In this document: one piece after another, positions 62,138 through 64,000 of the stretch
Layout: each line of letters starts with the position of its first letter
Numbering within the stretch: position 1 is the first letter of the stretch
NCBI GenBank assembly: GCA_003255025.1
Contig: QANY01013209.1
Location: 1,364,001-1,428,000 of the forward strand
From: Datisca glomerata
Lineage: Eukaryota; Streptophyta; Magnoliopsida; Cucurbitales; Datiscaceae
Direction: 5' to 3'
DNA length: 64,000 nt
Position numbers and translations under genes: made by a program
Notes under the pieces: generated by a model
What the model saw: the letters and a program-made list of their open reading frames with translations, nothing else
What the model was told of the DNA's origin: nothing
Databases searched by the model: none

Positions 62138-64000
62138 ATGACAGTGAAGCCGCCCTCGCATCCTACCTATGATTTGAAAGGCATAATCAAGCTAACACTT
62201 GCAGAGGACTCTGCAAATATTGGTATAGATTCCGTCACGCATGTTAATGATGCATTTATATTGATCACATGTATAATATATATTCTTAGAGTAATATATC
62301 TACTTCATTTATAGGTGATGTGACATCCATGGCCACATTCTATCCGACATGGAAGTAGAAGCCCATTTTCTAGCAAAGGGGGATGACATTGTTGATAATA
62401 TCAACCTTGCAGAAATGGTATTTCATGGAATTGATCCTTCCCTCAAGGTATCAAAATTGTTTGTTGTTCACAAGGAATTGTTTGTACAGTTTGTATTCTT
62501 GTTCATTTTATGCACATCTGAATATCTGGCCAATGGAACAGGAAGGCTGGAGATTATGTAGGGACTAGAGTTTGTAATAGTTTATGGTAAATACGAGTAT
62601 CTTTTATTAGTATTTCTAGAATTAAATGAGTAACTGTGCAAATATTCATATGCAGGGCGAGCACAAAATATAGTTCTGGGCGAAAGAGTAATGCTAAATT
62701 TTATGCAGAGAATGAGTGGAATAGAAACTTTGACAAGGGTATTCATGTATCAATTTAAAATTTTGAATTTAATCAAGAAATTAGTGTTGTGATCCACGAC
62801 CTGCAGCCCTTTTTTGGCGCGCATTAATTTATTTCATCGAGCATGTATTATGACGAGTGGATCCATTTAGAAAGATAATATATTACACCTCCATAAATAA
62901 ATGTTGGTGGCCAATAAATGTTTGATTCTCATGAAAGTCAGAGTTGAGACTGCTGCTATTTATATGGGAGCCTAGTGTCCTATTGTTAAAGTTGGGGACA
63001 ATTTACATTTCTAGAATGTTTATCCTATATGTCATAAATCATAATTTGCTTTAAGGACGTGCACTTTTATAATAATGATTTGCAAGGCTAAAATTCATTT
63101 AAAATATCTTATTAGCACTCATGATTTGTTGCAAAGGAGATTTCCTATCTTTGTGTCTCCTCATACATGTATAATGTTTGGTAGAACTGGTGAAGACATT
63201 GACACTAGTTCATTCATTTTTCTCTTGCTGCATACATTTTGAGTTGTTTTCTAACTTGGATTATAAGTCTTAATTGTGTTGACCTCTTGAGTGATCATTT
63301 TTAGCCATTAGTTTGATTATCTAGAGAGAGAGAGAAATAAGAACTTTCGAAGATTCCTTTACAGTGTAGGAAAATATTTGGAATAAAGCTAAATTTCAAG
63401 TCATTATTTGAGTGTCAACTACTGAAGATTTCAATTCAATCTTTTTTATTCTAATTCATCAGGATTTCTAACCTTTTGTATAGGTAGCTATATTTTTTTG
63501 GAGTTCCGTTACATTTCTTATCCTTTATTCCTTTTCTTGTATCTCTTTTTTGTCATACAAATTTCAGTTTCGTATAAATAAAATGTTGCGTGATGGAGAG
63601 AGATAGTACATAAAGTTTCATGACCTTTTTTAACCAATGAACTTAAATTTTTAACCATATTATTCATAGCAAAAGATCTAATGAAATCTATTGTTAGATG
63701 TGTGAGGGAGAGATTTATGACATTCATCATTTTACAGGCAATGGCAGATGCTGCATGCCCTCCATACATTCTGAAAAGTATAAAAACTGCTCCAAGTTTA
63801 TGTCTGGTGGATAAGTGGGCGGTGTATATCACATCCTTGATCATATTTTCGGTTATATATTCTACCTACTTTTTCCCACAAAATTTATCTGAACTAGTAC
63901 TTTTTAGGTATTGATTGGAGGAGGTCAGAATTATAGATTGGGTTTGTTTGATATGGTACTGATAAAAGACAATCATATATCAATAGTAGGAGACATCACA
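62138..64000 (+). pseudogene. QPT: Quinolinate phosphoribosyltransferase (QPT), broken copy, runs off the window
   Basis: Exon-like blocks in order: 62138-62222 ([20 protein letters not shown]), 62315-62447 ([29 protein letters not shown]), about 62531-62586 (RKAGDYV), 62656-62738 (GRAQNIVLGERVMLNFMQR), 63738-63821 (AMADAACPPYILKSIKTAPS) and 63908-64000 ([20 protein letters not shown]). Together they follow plant QPT, the NAD-synthesis enzyme that makes nicotinate mononucleotide from quinolinate and PRPP. Damage: a missing base before MEVEA in the second block; several bases lost after GDYV; no AG acceptor before the third block; no transit-peptide exon in front; and the substrate-binding ETRKTAPG motif changed to KSIKTAPS. 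Introns are retained, so it arose by DNA duplication, not by retroposition. The C-terminal half lies beyond the window. Confidence 0.85.

Overview
This is nuclear DNA of a flowering plant, very probably a core eudicot with a repeat-rich genome. The evidence is spliced genes with GT-AG introns, plant-only families (a DYW-type PPR protein, a TDY-class MAP kinase, golgin candidate 2), a fragment of plant mitochondrial nad9, and many Ty1/copia, Ty3/gypsy, LINE, hAT-like and MULE remnants. The species cannot be read from the sequence. Prokaryotic features (operons, CRISPR, ribosome binding sites) are not expected and none were seen.

Layout. 1-3500: 3' part of a decayed copia element (minus strand). 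3500-4605: probable mitochondrial insertion carrying the 5' end of nad9. 4605-8690: AT-rich sequence with a candidate copia LTR and small palindromic repeats. 8690-11330: a second copia remnant whose gag and pol point in opposite directions, bounded by an inverted repeat. 12921-13454: intact intronless calmodulin-like gene (CML26/27 type). 13500-15600: small tandem and segmental duplications. 15600-20400: third copia remnant (minus), split by a GTTCGG-rich element. 21104-25040: LTR element without coding capacity, filled with hairpin-forming tandem repeats and itself interrupted by a solo LTR. 25041-31800: Tat-lineage-like gypsy remnant (pol on minus) with a separate opposite-strand gene, a transposase_28-type antisense ORF. 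About 32000-33506: MULE terminal region. 34858-35526: hAT-like non-autonomous element. 35838-46314: golgin candidate 2 (GC2), 10 exons, with a LINE, a MITE, a triplicated segment and a hairpin element in its introns. 48515-54027: MPK8/MPK15-type MAP kinase, 11 exons. 56165-58796 (minus): PPR-DYW gene, orthologue of At4g02750, with one intron. 59110-59900: second copy of the MULE family with a transposase fragment. 60300-61200: gypsy 3' end and LTR. 62138-64000: broken quinolinate phosphoribosyltransferase (QPT) gene running off the window.

The four intact genes are independent single-copy loci, not a pathway. CML27, GC2 and MPK8 also lie close together on Arabidopsis chromosome 1 (At1g18210, At1g18190, At1g18150), so the window looks like a conserved gene block. 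About 22 kb of nested transposons now separate the CML gene from the rest. Exon borders were set by reading frame, splice consensus and remembered family sequences; no alignment or expression data were available.
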